Positions 36,906-46,454 of a DNA stretch of 64,000 nucleotides are shown here, one piece after another. The stretch's first letter is position 1; every line of letters starts with the position of its first letter. Made by a program: the position numbers and the translations under genes. The stretch covers positions 38,932-102,931 of the forward strand of contig NZ_LACH01000032.1 in assembly GCF_000968015.1 (NCBI RefSeq), read 5' to 3'. Source of the stretch: Pseudomonas fluorescens (GTDB lineage Bacteria > Pseudomonadota > Gammaproteobacteria > Pseudomonadales > Pseudomonadaceae). The notes beneath the pieces were generated by a model. That model worked only from the letters and a program-made list of their open reading frames with translations, ran no database searches and was not told the DNA's origin.

Positions 36906-38114
36906 ATGACCGACAGCTTCGTCACCCAGTGCCCGCATTGCCAAACCAGCTTCCGTGTCAGCCATGCTCAATTGAGCGTGGCCCGCGGGGTGGTTCGTTG
37001 CGGCTCGTGTTTGCAGGTGTTCAACGCCGCCAAGCAGCTACTTGAGCAACGGGCCGGCAAAGACGCGATCACGCCAGCTGCCTCGGCCATCGTCGAGCCA
37101 CCGGAGCCGCGGGCCATCAGCCAAAAGCAATGGACCGCCGCCGAGCTGGATCTGGACAGCCTGGACCTGGACGAAGAACTCGCCCGCCTCGAACAACGGG
37201 AGATCCAGCCGACCACGGAATTCAGCCGTCAGCGCGCAGATAACCTGAGTGCCAGCCGGGATACCGTCGAGCACGAAGAGGCGCCGTGGCCCGACAGCCT
37301 GTTCAGCGAATCGGCCGCCGATCGTGCGCAGACCGCTGAAGCCGACTTGCCGGAGCTGGAACTCGATCCGAGCAAATACTCGCGCACCGAACCTTCGCTG
37401 TCCCTGGAACCGGTGGAACTGGACGACGAGTCTCTGCCGCCACAGTTGCGCCTGCACGACCCACTCGACGCACCGATACATCACGAACGCCTGTCGGCGA
37501 CCGATGACATCGACGACGATCTGCCCTCGATCGAGCCTGTGCGCAAAAAGCGTGAGCCGGCTGTCCGCGCGGAAGCCCTGCAAGACCTGACCGATGACCC
37601 ACTGCAACTGGATTGGCAAAAGCGCCGCTCACCCTGGGGCCGCCGGTTTTTCTGGCTGCTGTTGATCCTGCTCGGCGTTGCCGCGCTCGCCGGCCAGTAC
37701 GTCGCCTACCATTTCGAGGAACTGGCGCGTCAGGACCAGTACCGTCCGTGGTTCCAGCAACTGTGCCCGCAAATCGGCTGCACCGTGCCATCCAAAGTCG
37801 ACATCGCCAAAATCAAAAGCAGCAACCTGGTGGTCCGCAGCCACCCGGAATTCAACGGCGCACTGGTGGTCGACGCGATCATCTACAACCGCGCGCCCTT
37901 CTCCCAGCCTTTCCCGCTGCTGGAATTGCGTTTTGCCGACCTCAACGGCCACCTGATCGCCAGCCGTCGCTTCAAGCCCGGCGAGTACCTCAACGGCGAT
38001 CTCGAAGGGATGGCGGAGATGCCTCCGCAAACGCCGATCCACATCGCACTGGATATCCTCGATCCAGGCTCCAAAGCGGTGAATTACAGCCTGAGCTTCC
38101 ATTCGCCCGAGTGA
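36906..38114 (+). CDS. Zinc-ribbon and DUF3426 membrane protein
   Basis: A 402-residue protein. The N terminus is an MJ0042-type zinc ribbon with four cysteines in C-x2-C pairs (CPHCQTSFRV and VRCGSCLQVF). A long acidic, disordered stretch (about residues 50-220, many Glu, Asp and Ser) follows. One membrane helix lies near residues 240-260 (FFWLLLILLGVAALAGQYVAY), and the C-terminal DUF3426 domain continues in the periplasm (CPQIGCTVPSKVDIAKIKSS). Function is unknown. Gene order prmA-DUF3426-dusB-fis is conserved in pseudomonads. Confidence 0.9.
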   Translation: MTDSFVTQCPHCQTSFRVSHAQLSVARGVVRCGSCLQVFNAAKQLLEQRAGKDAITPAASAIVEPPEPRAISQKQWTAAELDLDSLDLDEELARLEQREIQPTTEFSRQRADNLSASRDTVEHEEAPWPDSLFSESAADRAQTAEADLPELELDPSKYSRTEPSLSLEPVELDDESLPPQLRLHDPLDAPIHHERLSATDDIDDDLPSIEPVRKKREPAVRAEALQDLTDDPLQLDWQKRRSPWGRRFFWLLLILLGVAALAGQYVAYHFEELARQDQYRPWFQQLCPQIGCTVPSKVDIAKIKSSNLVVRSHPEFNGALVVDAIIYNRAPFSQPFPLLELRFADLNGHLIASRRFKPGEYLNGDLEGMAEMPPQTPIHIALDILDPGSKAVNYSLSFHSPE

Positions 38115-38299
38115 AACGGTTCAGTGCTACGGCTTTGACGGCATATTTCTGACTTTGACCGCTCACACCAAACCGCTGGCGATAACAGAATAACTGTTCA
38201 GATTTTGTTCAATTCAGCCTTTATCCAGTCATCGAGAGCGGGTATCATGCCAACCCTTTTTCGAACTCTCATGATCCGACCCCACAACAGGGAAGTCCT

Positions 38300-39310
38300 A
38301 TGTCGGCGGTACGCATCGGTCCTTACACATTGCACAACGGCTTGATTCTCGCCCCGATGGCGGGGGTCACAGACCAACCCTTTCGTCAGCTGTGCAAGCG
38401 ACTGGGCGCAGGACTTGTAGTCTCGGAAATGGTCACCAGCGACATGAGCTTGTGGAACACCCGCAAATCGCGGATGCGCATGATCCACGAAGGTGATCCC
38501 GAGCCCCGCTCGGTACAGATCGCCGGTGGTGATGCACAGATGCTGGCGGATGCGGCCCGGGCCAACGTCGAACTGGGCGCACAGATTATTGATATCAACA
38601 TGGGCTGTCCGGCGAAAAAGGTCTGCAACAAGGCCGCCGGGTCCGCGCTGCTGAAAGATGAAGCATTGGTGACCGAGATCCTGCAGGCCGTAGTGGCTGC
38701 GGTTGATGTGCCGGTCACCCTGAAGATCCGTACCGGCTGGGACCGGGACAACAAGAACGGCCTGACCGTGGCGAAGATCGCCGAGCAGGCAGGCATTACG
38801 GCGCTGGCGGTTCATGGCCGCACCCGTGCCGATCTGTACACCGGCGAAGCCGAATACGACACCATTGCCGCGATCAAGCAGGCGGTGTCGATTCCGGTCT
38901 TTGCCAACGGCGATATCGATTCGCCAGAGAAGGCCCGGTACGTGCTCGATGCGACCGGTGCCGATGGCCTGCTGGTAGGCCGGGCCGCCCAGGGGCGGCC
39001 ATGGATTTTTCGTGAGATCGATCATTTTCTGCGTACCGGCGAGAAACTCCCGGCACTGGAACTGATTGAGGTGGAACGCATTCTGCTAGAGCATCTGGCT
39101 GCGCTGCACGTCTTCTATGGAGACGTCATGGGCGTACGCATTGCTCGAAAGCATGTGGGCTGGTATCTCGCAACCTTGCCGGGCGCCAAGGAGTTTCGCG
39201 CCCACTTCAATCGTTTGGAAGATACGGAAGCACAATGCGCCAACGTTCAGGGCTTCTTCGCCGAACGTTACAAGAGCCTGACAGGGGACGGAGACGAGGT
39301 GGCCGCATGA
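38300..39310 (+). CDS. dusB: tRNA-dihydrouridine synthase B
   Basis: A 336-residue flavoenzyme that reduces specific uridines in the D-loop of tRNAs. It has [17 protein letters not shown], the catalytic Cys103 in [27 protein letters not shown] and FMN-binding IPVFANGDI and [11 protein letters not shown]. Its stop overlaps the fis start (ATGA), and the dusB-fis pairing is conserved in gamma-proteobacteria, where it drives fis transcription. Confidence 0.96.
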   Translation: MSAVRIGPYTLHNGLILAPMAGVTDQPFRQLCKRLGAGLVVSEMVTSDMSLWNTRKSRMRMIHEGDPEPRSVQIAGGDAQMLADAARANVELGAQIIDINMGCPAKKVCNKAAGSALLKDEALVTEILQAVVAAVDVPVTLKIRTGWDRDNKNGLTVAKIAEQAGITALAVHGRTRADLYTGEAEYDTIAAIKQAVSIPVFANGDIDSPEKARYVLDATGADGLLVGRAAQGRPWIFREIDHFLRTGEKLPALELIEVERILLEHLAALHVFYGDVMGVRIARKHVGWYLATLPGAKEFRAHFNRLEDTEAQCANVQGFFAERYKSLTGDGDEVAA

Positions 39311-39627
39311 CGATGATGACCGAGACTTTAGTGAGTGGAACAACACCCGTGAGCGACAACGTGAATTTGAAACAGCACCTCAATACGCCGAGCGAAGAAG
39401 GTCAGACCCTTCGCGGGAGTGTCGAGAAGGCGCTGCACAATTATTTCGCCCACCTTGAGGGCGCTGCCGTCACGGATGTGTACAACCTGGTGCTCTCCGA
39501 AGTCGAGGCTCCCCTGCTCGAGTGCGTGATGAACTACGTCAAGGGCAACCAGACCAAGGCCAGCGAGCTGCTCGGGCTGAACCGGGGCACGCTGCGCAAG
39601 AAACTCAAGCAGTACGATTTGCTGTAA
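39307..39627 (+). CDS. fis: Nucleoid-associated DNA-binding protein Fis
   Basis: A 106-residue homodimeric DNA-bending protein. The start ATG at 39307 overlaps the dusB stop and gives [11 protein letters not shown], the usual pseudomonad N terminus. The dimerisation part holds [14 protein letters not shown], and the C-terminal helix-turn-helix is [19 protein letters not shown]. Fis binds DNA to regulate growth-phase genes. Only the classical dusB-fis operon organisation is visible for regulation. Confidence 0.97.
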   Translation: MTMMTETLVSGTTPVSDNVNLKQHLNTPSEEGQTLRGSVEKALHNYFAHLEGAAVTDVYNLVLSEVEAPLLECVMNYVKGNQTKASELLGLNRGTLRKKLKQYDLL

Positions 39628-39644
39628 GCATTCAATCAAACCAG

Positions 39645-39676
39645 AAAGGCGCCCGCTTAAAACGGTCGCCTTTTTT
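39645..39676 (+). terminator. Terminator after fis
   Basis: A stem of AAAGGCG and CGCCTTT with a short internal extension is followed by a run of six T residues (39671-39676), 18 bases after the fis stop. It separates the dusB-fis operon from purH. Confidence 0.7.
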
Positions 39677-39707
39677 GCTGACTCCTTTGCTTTTGATGGA
39701 AATTGAA

Positions 39708-41315
39708 ATGACCGACCAGACTACCCGCCTGCCGATCCGCCGCGCCTTGATCAGCGTTTCCGACAAGACCGGGATCCTCGAATTCGCCAAAGAACTTGAA
39801 GCCCTGGGTGTCGAGATCCTCTCCACCGGCGGAACGTTCAAGCTGCTGCGCGACAACGGTGTTGCCGCAGTGGAAGTCGCGGATTACACCGGTTTCGCAG
39901 AAATGATGGACGGTCGGGTGAAAACCCTGCACCCGAAAATCCACGGCGGGATCCTCGGTCGTCGCGGTATCGACGACGCCATCATGAACGAGCACGGCAT
40001 CAAGCCGATCGATCTGGTAGCGGTCAACCTGTACCCGTTCGAAGCCACCATCAACAAGCCAGGCTGCGACCTGCCGACCGCGATCGAGAACATCGATATC
40101 GGCGGCCCGACCATGGTCCGCTCGGCTGCAAAAAACCACAAAGACGTGGCCATCGTGGTGAATGCCAGCGACTACGCCAACGTCCTCGAAAGCCTCAAGG
40201 CTGGCGGCCTGACCTACGCTCAGCGTTTCGACCTGATGCTCAAGGCGTTCGAACACACCGCCGCCTATGACGGCATGATCGCCAACTACATGGGCACCGT
40301 GAACCAGGCGGCTGACACCCTCAGCACCGAAGGTCGCAGCGAGTTCCCGCGCACCTTCAACAGCCAGTTCGTCAAGGCTCAGGAAATGCGCTACGGCGAG
40401 AACCCGCACCAGAGCGCGGCGTTCTACGTTGAAGCCAAGCCAGCCGAAGTCGGTATCGCCACCGCGACCCAACTGCAGGGCAAAGAGCTGTCGTACAACA
40501 ACGTGGCCGACACCGACGCCGCGCTGGAATGCGTGAAGAGCTTCGTCAAGCCAGCCTGCGTGATCGTCAAGCACGCCAACCCGTGCGGCGTGGCCGTGAG
40601 CCCGGACGCCGAAGGCGGCATCCGTCAGGCTTACGAACTGGCCTACGCCACCGACACCGAGTCGGCGTTCGGCGGCATCATCGCCTTCAACCGCGAACTG
40701 GATGCTGAAACCGCCAAGGCCATCGTCGAGCGTCAGTTCGTCGAAGTGATCATCGCCCCGTCCGTCAGCGAAGAAGCTCGCGCCATCGTGGCTGCCAAAG
40801 CCAACGTGCGCCTGCTGGCCTGCGGCGAGTGGTCGGCTGATCGCGCTGCTGCCTGGGACTACAAACGCGTCAACGGTGGCCTGCTGGTACAGAGCCGCGA
40901 CATCGGCATGATCGGTGCCGACGACTTGAAAGTCGTGACCAAACGCGCTCCGACCGAACAAGAGATCCACGACCTGATCTTCGCCTGGAAAGTCGCCAAA
41001 TACGTTAAGTCCAACGCCATCGTCTACGCCAAAAACCGTCAGACCATCGGTGTCGGCGCTGGCCAGATGAGCCGCGTGAACTCCGCTCGTATTGCTGCGA
41101 TCAAGGCTGAACACGCTGGTCTGCAGGTGCAAGGTGCGGTCATGGCATCGGATGCATTCTTCCCGTTCCGCGACGGCATCGACAACGCGGCCAAGGTTGG
41201 CATCACTGCGGTGATCCAGCCGGGTGGCTCGATGCGTGATAACGAAGTGATTGCAGCCGCTGATGAAGCTGGCATCGCGATGGTGTTCACCGGCATGCGC
41301 CACTTCCGTCACTAA
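39708..41315 (+). CDS. purH: Bifunctional AICAR formyltransferase / IMP cyclohydrolase
   Basis: A 535-residue enzyme catalysing the last two steps of purine synthesis to IMP. ATG at 39708 gives [22 protein letters not shown], the normal N terminus. The cyclohydrolase (MGS-like) domain covers residues about 1-200, with [19 protein letters not shown]. The formyltransferase follows with [11 protein letters not shown], the catalytic KHANPCGVA and [11 protein letters not shown]. It lies before purD. Confidence 0.97.
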   Translation: MTDQTTRLPIRRALISVSDKTGILEFAKELEALGVEILSTGGTFKLLRDNGVAAVEVADYTGFAEMMDGRVKTLHPKIHGGILGRRGIDDAIMNEHGIKPIDLVAVNLYPFEATINKPGCDLPTAIENIDIGGPTMVRSAAKNHKDVAIVVNASDYANVLESLKAGGLTYAQRFDLMLKAFEHTAAYDGMIANYMGTVNQAADTLSTEGRSEFPRTFNSQFVKAQEMRYGENPHQSAAFYVEAKPAEVGIATATQLQGKELSYNNVADTDAALECVKSFVKPACVIVKHANPCGVAVSPDAEGGIRQAYELAYATDTESAFGGIIAFNRELDAETAKAIVERQFVEVIIAPSVSEEARAIVAAKANVRLLACGEWSADRAAAWDYKRVNGGLLVQSRDIGMIGADDLKVVTKRAPTEQEIHDLIFAWKVAKYVKSNAIVYAKNRQTIGVGAGQMSRVNSARIAAIKAEHAGLQVQGAVMASDAFFPFRDGIDNAAKVGITAVIQPGGSMRDNEVIAAADEAGIAMVFTGMRHFRH

Positions 41316-41327
41316 GTACACGCCTAA

Positions 41328-41418
41328 CTGTAGGAGTGAGCTTGCTCGCGATAGCGTCCTTTCAGACACATTGATTCTGACTGTAACGCCGTCATCGCGA
41401 GCAGGCTCACTCCCACAG
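41328..41418. repeat. Degenerate inverted REP pair
   Basis: The left arm at 41328-41356 (CTGTAGGAGTGAGCTTGCTC and following bases) pairs with the right arm at about 41393-41418, with several mismatches and a loop of about 36 bases. It belongs to the family at 31326 and 35771 but has drifted. It lies in the purH-purD gap. Confidence 0.75.
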
Positions 41419-41470
41419 AAAAGCAGCTTCAGTGCTGCCTACAGAATTAGCGTCATCCGAGGTTTTTGAA

Positions 41471-42766
41471 ATGAATGTTTTGATCATTGGCAGCGGTGGC
41501 CGTGAACACGCCCTGGCCTGGAAAGTGGCTCAGGATCCGCGTGTGCAGAAAGTTTTCGTGGCTCCGGGCAACGCCGGCACCGCCATTGAAGCCAAGTGCG
41601 AGAACGTCGCTATCGACGTGCTGGCCCTTGAGCAGCTGGCAGACTTCGCCGAGAAAAACGTTTCCCTGACCATCGTCGGCCCGGAAGTGCCGCTGGTCGC
41701 GGGTGTCGTCGACCTGTTCCGCTCCCGTGGCCTGGATTGCTTCGGTCCGACCGCTGGCGCTGCTCAGCTGGAAGGTTCGAAAGCCTTCACCAAGGATTTC
41801 CTGGCGCGCCACAAGATCCCGACCGCCGACTACCAGAACTTCACCGAGATCGAGCCTGCCCTGGCATATCTGCGTGAAAAAGGCGCACCGATCGTGATCA
41901 AGGCCGATGGCCTGGCCGCCGGTAAAGGCGTGATCGTTGCCATGACGCTGACCGAAGCCGAAGACGCCGTACGCGACATGCTCGCGGGCAACGCATTCGG
42001 CGACGCCGGTTCGCGCGTGGTGATCGAAGAGTTTCTGGATGGCGAAGAAGCCAGCTTCATCGTCATGGTCGACGGCAAGAACGTATTGCCGATGGCCACC
42101 AGCCAGGACCACAAACGCGTCGGCGACGGCGACACCGGTCCGAACACCGGTGGCATGGGTGCTTACTCCCCTGCCCCGGTCGTGACCGCGCAAGTGCACA
42201 AGCGCGTCATGGACCTGGTGATCTGGCCAACCGTGCGCGGCATGGCCGATGAAGGCAACGTCTACACCGGTTTCCTGTACGCCGGCCTGATGATCGACAA
42301 AGCCGGTAACCCAAAAGTTATCGAGTTCAACTGCCGTTTCGGCGACCCTGAGACCCAACCGGTGATGCTGCGTTTGCAGTCGAGCCTGGTATTGCTGGTC
42401 GAAGCGGCGCTGGCGCAAGCCCTGGACAAGGTCGAAGCACAATGGGATCCGCGTCCGAGCGTCGGCATCGTGCTGGCGGCTGGCGGCTATCCTGGTGACT
42501 ATGCTAAAGGCGTTGCCATCAACGGTCTCGATGCAGCTGCAGCACTGGAAGGCAAAGTCTTCCACGCCGGTACTGCACTCAAGGACGGTCAAGTGGTGAC
42601 GGCCGGTGGTCGGGTACTCTGCGCCACGGCAATGGGGGCCAGCGTCGATGCCGCTCAGCAGCAGGCTTACAAGCTGGCGGCGAAAATTGACTGGGAAGGC
42701 TGTTTCTATCGCAAGGACATTGGCTACCGTGCCATTGCCCGCGAGCGTGGCGAAAATCAGGAATAA
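41471..42766 (+). CDS. purD: Phosphoribosylamine-glycine ligase
   Basis: A 431-residue ATP-grasp enzyme, second step of purine synthesis. The start at 41471 gives MNVLIIGSGGREHALAWK, the standard N terminus. The ATP-binding part has IVIKADGLAAGKGVIVA, the fingerprint DHKRVGDGDTGPNTGGMGAYSP, and the metal-binding IEFNCRFGDPETQPV. It is probably cotranscribed with purH despite the REP pair between them, or has its own promoter. Confidence 0.97.
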   Translation: MNVLIIGSGGREHALAWKVAQDPRVQKVFVAPGNAGTAIEAKCENVAIDVLALEQLADFAEKNVSLTIVGPEVPLVAGVVDLFRSRGLDCFGPTAGAAQLEGSKAFTKDFLARHKIPTADYQNFTEIEPALAYLREKGAPIVIKADGLAAGKGVIVAMTLTEAEDAVRDMLAGNAFGDAGSRVVIEEFLDGEEASFIVMVDGKNVLPMATSQDHKRVGDGDTGPNTGGMGAYSPAPVVTAQVHKRVMDLVIWPTVRGMADEGNVYTGFLYAGLMIDKAGNPKVIEFNCRFGDPETQPVMLRLQSSLVLLVEAALAQALDKVEAQWDPRPSVGIVLAAGGYPGDYAKGVAINGLDAAAALEGKVFHAGTALKDGQVVTAGGRVLCATAMGASVDAAQQQAYKLAAKIDWEGCFYRKDIGYRAIARERGENQE

Positions 42767-42782
42767 GAACGCCATTCGGCCA

Positions 42783-42805
42783 GGCAAGGGCTTCGGGCCC
42801 TTGCC
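42783..42805 (+). terminator. Hairpin after purD, possible terminator
   Basis: An exact 9-base stem (GGCAAGGGC / GCCCTTGCC) with a TTCGG loop begins 16 bases after purD. There is no T run, so termination efficiency is unclear. Confidence 0.5.
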
Positions 42806-42865
42806 GGACTATTCCGGCGCCGCGCATAGTTATATTCTGGCATTAACCTACGAAGGGATTTCGCC

Positions 42866-45643
42866 GTGCGCTGGCTCAGGATTGCCATAGGATTCACCGT
42901 CACTCTGCTGACCTTGCTCTGCATGATGCTCCCGGCCCAGGCCGCGCAAGGCAGTGGCTGGGCGGTATTGCTCGACGAACAGGGTGACCTGCAGCTCAGC
43001 GACATCCGTTCCGCTCGCTACACCAATCAATTCAGCCCCATTGAACTCGACCGCCTCACCGCCGCCGAGCCCGATGGCGCGTTATGGCTGCGTTTCAGAC
43101 TCGCTCCCGGCAAGCATGAACAGTTGCTGCGGGTGTTCGCTCCCGATCTGTCGCACCTCAATCTGTATGTGCTGGACGGCGACACGCTGATCGAGCAACT
43201 GAACACCGGCACCGGCCAGCCCCAGGCTGAACGGCCACTGCCCAGCAGCGACTTCATGTTGCCGCTGCCGCAAAACGAAAAACCTCTCGACGTTTACCTG
43301 CGACTGGTCTCCGACCATCAGTTGAGGCCTCACATCACCCTGCAGTCGGCGGTCATGACCGCGGCCAATCAGAATCGGACGCTGATCTACGGACTGTTGT
43401 TCGGCTGTATCGCGATGCTGATCGTGCACAGCCTCGTCCGCTACGCCTATACCCGCTCACGCAGCAGTCTCTGGCTGGCCGGATGCGAAGCATTGTTGAT
43501 GCTCAGCCTGTTGCTGTTGCTGAATCTGGCAGGGCCCTGGCTGCCGAACTGGCACGCAGTGCAGACACCCGGCGCCTACCTCGCCTTGCTGCTGACGGCG
43601 CCGTGCGGCCTGATGTTCGCCTATCGCTTCTTCGCCCCACTCGGCCCGCACCCGCTGAACAAGCTGCTGCTGGGGGACATTCTGTTCATCGTGGTCTGCG
43701 GCTTGCTGCTGTTGTTCGTCAACACGCTGCCGCTGAACATCATGACTTACGCCCTGGTCGCTCTGGCAGGTCTGAGCATGTTGTTCGTCAGCGCCTATCA
43801 CTGGCAAAAAGGTTATCGCCCGGCGCGCCTGTTCGTCGCGGCGATGGTGGTGTTCAACATCGGCACTCTGATCATGTTGCCGGCACTGCTGGGATTGACC
43901 CTTGTCGCACCGCAGGGCTTGATCATGACGCTGCTGGGGTTGATCTGCATCAGCGGCGTGTTGATGAGCATTGCGCTGAGCGAACGTCAGCGCAGCATCA
44001 CCGAAGACCGTTTCAGCGTCAGCCGCGACCTGGCCGCCAGCAACGCCGAGATCAACGCCAAGGCCGAATTCCTGGCAAAAATCAGCCACGAAATCCGTAC
44101 CCCGATGAATGGCGTGCTGGGCATGACCGAACTGCTGCTGGGCACGCCGCTCTCGGTCAAGCAGCGCGACTACGTGCAGACCATCCACAGTGCCGGCAAC
44201 GAACTGCTGACACTGATCAACGAGATTCTCGACATCTCCAAACTCGAGTCCGGGCAGATCGAACTGGACGATGTGCAGTTCGACCTCAACGCACTGATCG
44301 AAGACTGCCTGAGCATCTTCCGCGCCAAGGCCGAACAGCAGAACGTCGAGCTGATCAGCTTTATCCAGCCGCAAGTGCCGCGCGTCATCAGCGGTGACCC
44401 GACTCGCCTGCGCCAGACCCTGCTGAGCCTGCTGGAAAACGCCCTGAAAAAAACCGACGAAGGCGAAATCCTGATCGTCGTCGCGCTCGATGAGCGCAGT
44501 GCCAAACCGCGCTTGCGCATTGCCGTGCAGGACAGCGGCGAGCCGATGGACGCCGAAGAACGCGACGCATTGATGCACGCCGAACTGCACAGCAAGCACT
44601 TCCTCTCGGCCACCCGTTTGGGAGGCAACCTGGGACTGGTGATCGCCCGTCAGCTGATTCGCTTGATGCAAGGGGAGTTCGGGATCAAGAGCGGCGCCAA
44701 TCAGGGCAGCACCTTGTGGCTGACACTGCCGCTGGACCCTGACCGCCTCGAACACCCGACGTCTGACCTTGATGGCCCCCTGCAGGGTGCACGGGTATTG
44801 GTGGTGGACGATAACGACACCTGCCGCAAAGTGCTGGTGCAACAGTGCACCGCCTGGGGCCTGAATGTCAGTGCCGTAGCGTCCGGCAAGGAAGCGCTGG
44901 CGCTGCTGCGCACCAAGGCTCACTTGCGCGATTACTTCGACGTGGTCCTGCTGGACCAGAACATGCCCGGCATGACCGGCATGCAACTGGCCGCCAAGAT
45001 CAAGGAAGACCCGAGCCTGAACCACGACATCCTGCTGATCATGCTCACTGGCATCAGCAATGCGCCCAGCAAGATCATCGCGCGCAACTCCGGGATCAAA
45101 CGCATCCTCGCCAAACCGGTGGCCGGTTACACCCTCAAGACAACGTTGGCCGATGAGCTGAACCAACGAAACAAGGGCCTTTCCATCTCCCATCACCTGC
45201 CCACCGGCCCGACCTTACCGGTTAAGGTACCCAGTGATTTCCGCATCCTGGTGGCCGAAGACAACAGCATCTCGACCAAAGTGATTCGCGGCATGCTAGG
45301 CAAGCTCAACCTGCAACCGGATACCGCCAGCAATGGCGAAGAAGCCTTGCAGGCGATGAAAGCCCAGCGTTATGACCTGGTCCTGATGGACTGCGAAATG
45401 CCGATCCTCGACGGCTTCTCCGCGACTCAGCAATTGCGTGCCTGGGAAGTCGGTAATCAGCGGATTCGCACCCCCGTGGTGGCGCTGACCGCGCACATCC
45501 TTGCCGAGCACAAAGAGCGCGCGCGCCAGGCCGGCATGGACGGGCACATGGCCAAACCGGTCGAGCTGTCGCAACTGCGTGACCTGATCGAACATTGGGT
45601 GGCTCAGCGCGATCAGCAGAACCGCACGGCGTCGACCTTTTGA
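42866..45643 (+). CDS. retS: Hybrid sensor RetS
   Basis: A 925-residue hybrid sensor of the Gac network that in P. aeruginosa binds and blocks the kinase GacS. GTG start at 42866. It has a signal sequence, a periplasmic 7TMR-DISM extracellular domain (about residues 30-160), seven hydrophobic helices (about 170-375), a HisKA domain with His408 (ISHEIRTPMN), an ATPase-like domain, then receivers with Asp697 (LLDQNMPG) and Asp842 (LMDCEMPI). The ATPase G1 box reads DSGEPMD instead of D-x-G-x-G, a degenerate nucleotide-binding motif consistent with a mainly regulatory protein. It follows purD as in P. aeruginosa (PA4855-PA4856). Confidence 0.9.
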   Translation: MRWLRIAIGFTVTLLTLLCMMLPAQAAQGSGWAVLLDEQGDLQLSDIRSARYTNQFSPIELDRLTAAEPDGALWLRFRLAPGKHEQLLRVFAPDLSHLNLYVLDGDTLIEQLNTGTGQPQAERPLPSSDFMLPLPQNEKPLDVYLRLVSDHQLRPHITLQSAVMTAANQNRTLIYGLLFGCIAMLIVHSLVRYAYTRSRSSLWLAGCEALLMLSLLLLLNLAGPWLPNWHAVQTPGAYLALLLTAPCGLMFAYRFFAPLGPHPLNKLLLGDILFIVVCGLLLLFVNTLPLNIMTYALVALAGLSMLFVSAYHWQKGYRPARLFVAAMVVFNIGTLIMLPALLGLTLVAPQGLIMTLLGLICISGVLMSIALSERQRSITEDRFSVSRDLAASNAEINAKAEFLAKISHEIRTPMNGVLGMTELLLGTPLSVKQRDYVQTIHSAGNELLTLINEILDISKLESGQIELDDVQFDLNALIEDCLSIFRAKAEQQNVELISFIQPQVPRVISGDPTRLRQTLLSLLENALKKTDEGEILIVVALDERSAKPRLRIAVQDSGEPMDAEERDALMHAELHSKHFLSATRLGGNLGLVIARQLIRLMQGEFGIKSGANQGSTLWLTLPLDPDRLEHPTSDLDGPLQGARVLVVDDNDTCRKVLVQQCTAWGLNVSAVASGKEALALLRTKAHLRDYFDVVLLDQNMPGMTGMQLAAKIKEDPSLNHDILLIMLTGISNAPSKIIARNSGIKRILAKPVAGYTLKTTLADELNQRNKGLSISHHLPTGPTLPVKVPSDFRILVAEDNSISTKVIRGMLGKLNLQPDTASNGEEALQAMKAQRYDLVLMDCEMPILDGFSATQQLRAWEVGNQRIRTPVVALTAHILAEHKERARQAGMDGHMAKPVELSQLRDLIEHWVAQRDQQNRTASTF

Positions 45644-45664
45644 GCAGGCGTGTGGCGCCTGCTC
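45642..45664. terminator. Hairpin between convergent retS and next gene
   Basis: An exact 9-base stem (GAGCAGGCG / CGCCTGCTC) with loop TGTGG overlaps the retS stop codon and ends ten bases from the stop of the convergent gene. It lacks a T run on either strand but may serve both genes. Confidence 0.5.
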
Positions 45665-45673
45665 GGCCATGAC

Positions 45674-46396
45674 TCAATCTGCTGCGCAGAACCCTTTGTC
45701 CGAACCCTCATCGGTCAGTGTCAACATTGCAACGTTGTCCTCGAGCCTGTCTTTGACTTTCAAGGCAATCGCGTCGCGCACGGGGCCGTAGAGCGTTTCG
45801 GATAAGTTGGCGTCGGCGTAGCGCATGCAAACATTGCCTCGTACATCCTTGGCCTGGTAGCGCTGGGCCAACGGGTTGGAGTCGAGGCCCTGGTCAGTCT
45901 TAAGGTCCATGTACACGCTTGTGACGGATGTCGGCGTGTACGCTACAACTACTAGCAAACGCACAGCCATGGCAGGTGAAAGCACATCCCCCGGCTCCCC
46001 CGTGGAAATTCTCTGCATGTGCCCGCGCAGCAACTCTATTGCGGGTTCGGTGCCGGACAGCCTTGTCAGCCGCTGCAACGTTGCAGCCGCTGCGCCTCTT
46101 TTGTTCACAGCATCTTTGAACAACGATGCGATGACCCAGTCGCCGACACACTCGACGCTATCTTGTGCGACAGGCCATTCCTGTCTTGCTCTTGAATGTC
46201 GCAGCCAGTAGTCATCCAGAAATTCCACATAGGCGTTGTACCAGTCGATATCCGGAGCTTTTTCGATTTTCTTATTGGCAATCAATTGCGCCAGCAACAC
46301 GGAATCGACCAGATCCTTATATTGGGTCGCCCCATCCGCGGCCGGAATAATCACGACACAAGCCCCAACGATCAATACAGAATATTCGCAACTCAT
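45674..46396 (-). CDS. Unrecognised 240-residue protein beside the toxin region
   Basis: I cannot assign this protein to a family. It starts at ATG 46396 with GAGGGAG seven bases upstream. The N terminus is hydrophobic (YSVLIVGACVVIIPAADGA), which could be a signal peptide ending near the ADGA-TQ junction, though it lacks the usual basic residues. The rest looks like a soluble helical protein with conserved-looking Cys (VECVGDWVIASLF, GNVCMRYADAN, and the C-terminal GFCAAD). It is separated from the 263-residue gene by a strong terminator, so it should have its own promoter. If exported, three cysteines might form a disulfide. A role as immunity or accessory protein is only a guess. Confidence 0.7.
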   Translation of the reverse strand: MSCEYSVLIVGACVVIIPAADGATQYKDLVDSVLLAQLIANKKIEKAPDIDWYNAYVEFLDDYWLRHSRARQEWPVAQDSVECVGDWVIASLFKDAVNKRGAAAATLQRLTRLSGTEPAIELLRGHMQRISTGEPGDVLSPAMAVRLLVVVAYTPTSVTSVYMDLKTDQGLDSNPLAQRYQAKDVRGNVCMRYADANLSETLYGPVRDAIALKVKDRLEDNVAMLTLTDEGSDKGFCAAD

Positions 46397-46412
46397 ATCA
46401 ACTCCCTCGACA

Positions 46413-46444
46413 ATAAAAAAAGGCAGCCGATAACCGGCTGCCGA
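46413..46444 (-). terminator. Rho-independent terminator after the 263-residue gene
   Basis: On the minus strand the exact 8-base stem GGCAGCCG / CGGCTGCC (46422-46442) is followed by seven T residues. It stands 10 bases beyond the stop of the gene at 46455-47246 and separates it from the next gene. Confidence 0.9.
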
Positions 46445-46454
46445 TTCAGATCAA

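Noticed and set aside
39657..41369. Long open frame (570 residues) opposite purH
   Set aside because: It mirrors the coding strand of purH and shows the His/Asp/Val-rich make-up of antisense frames.
43457..45196. Long open frame (579 residues) opposite retS
   Set aside because: Antisense shadow; repeated Gln/His stretches and no motif.
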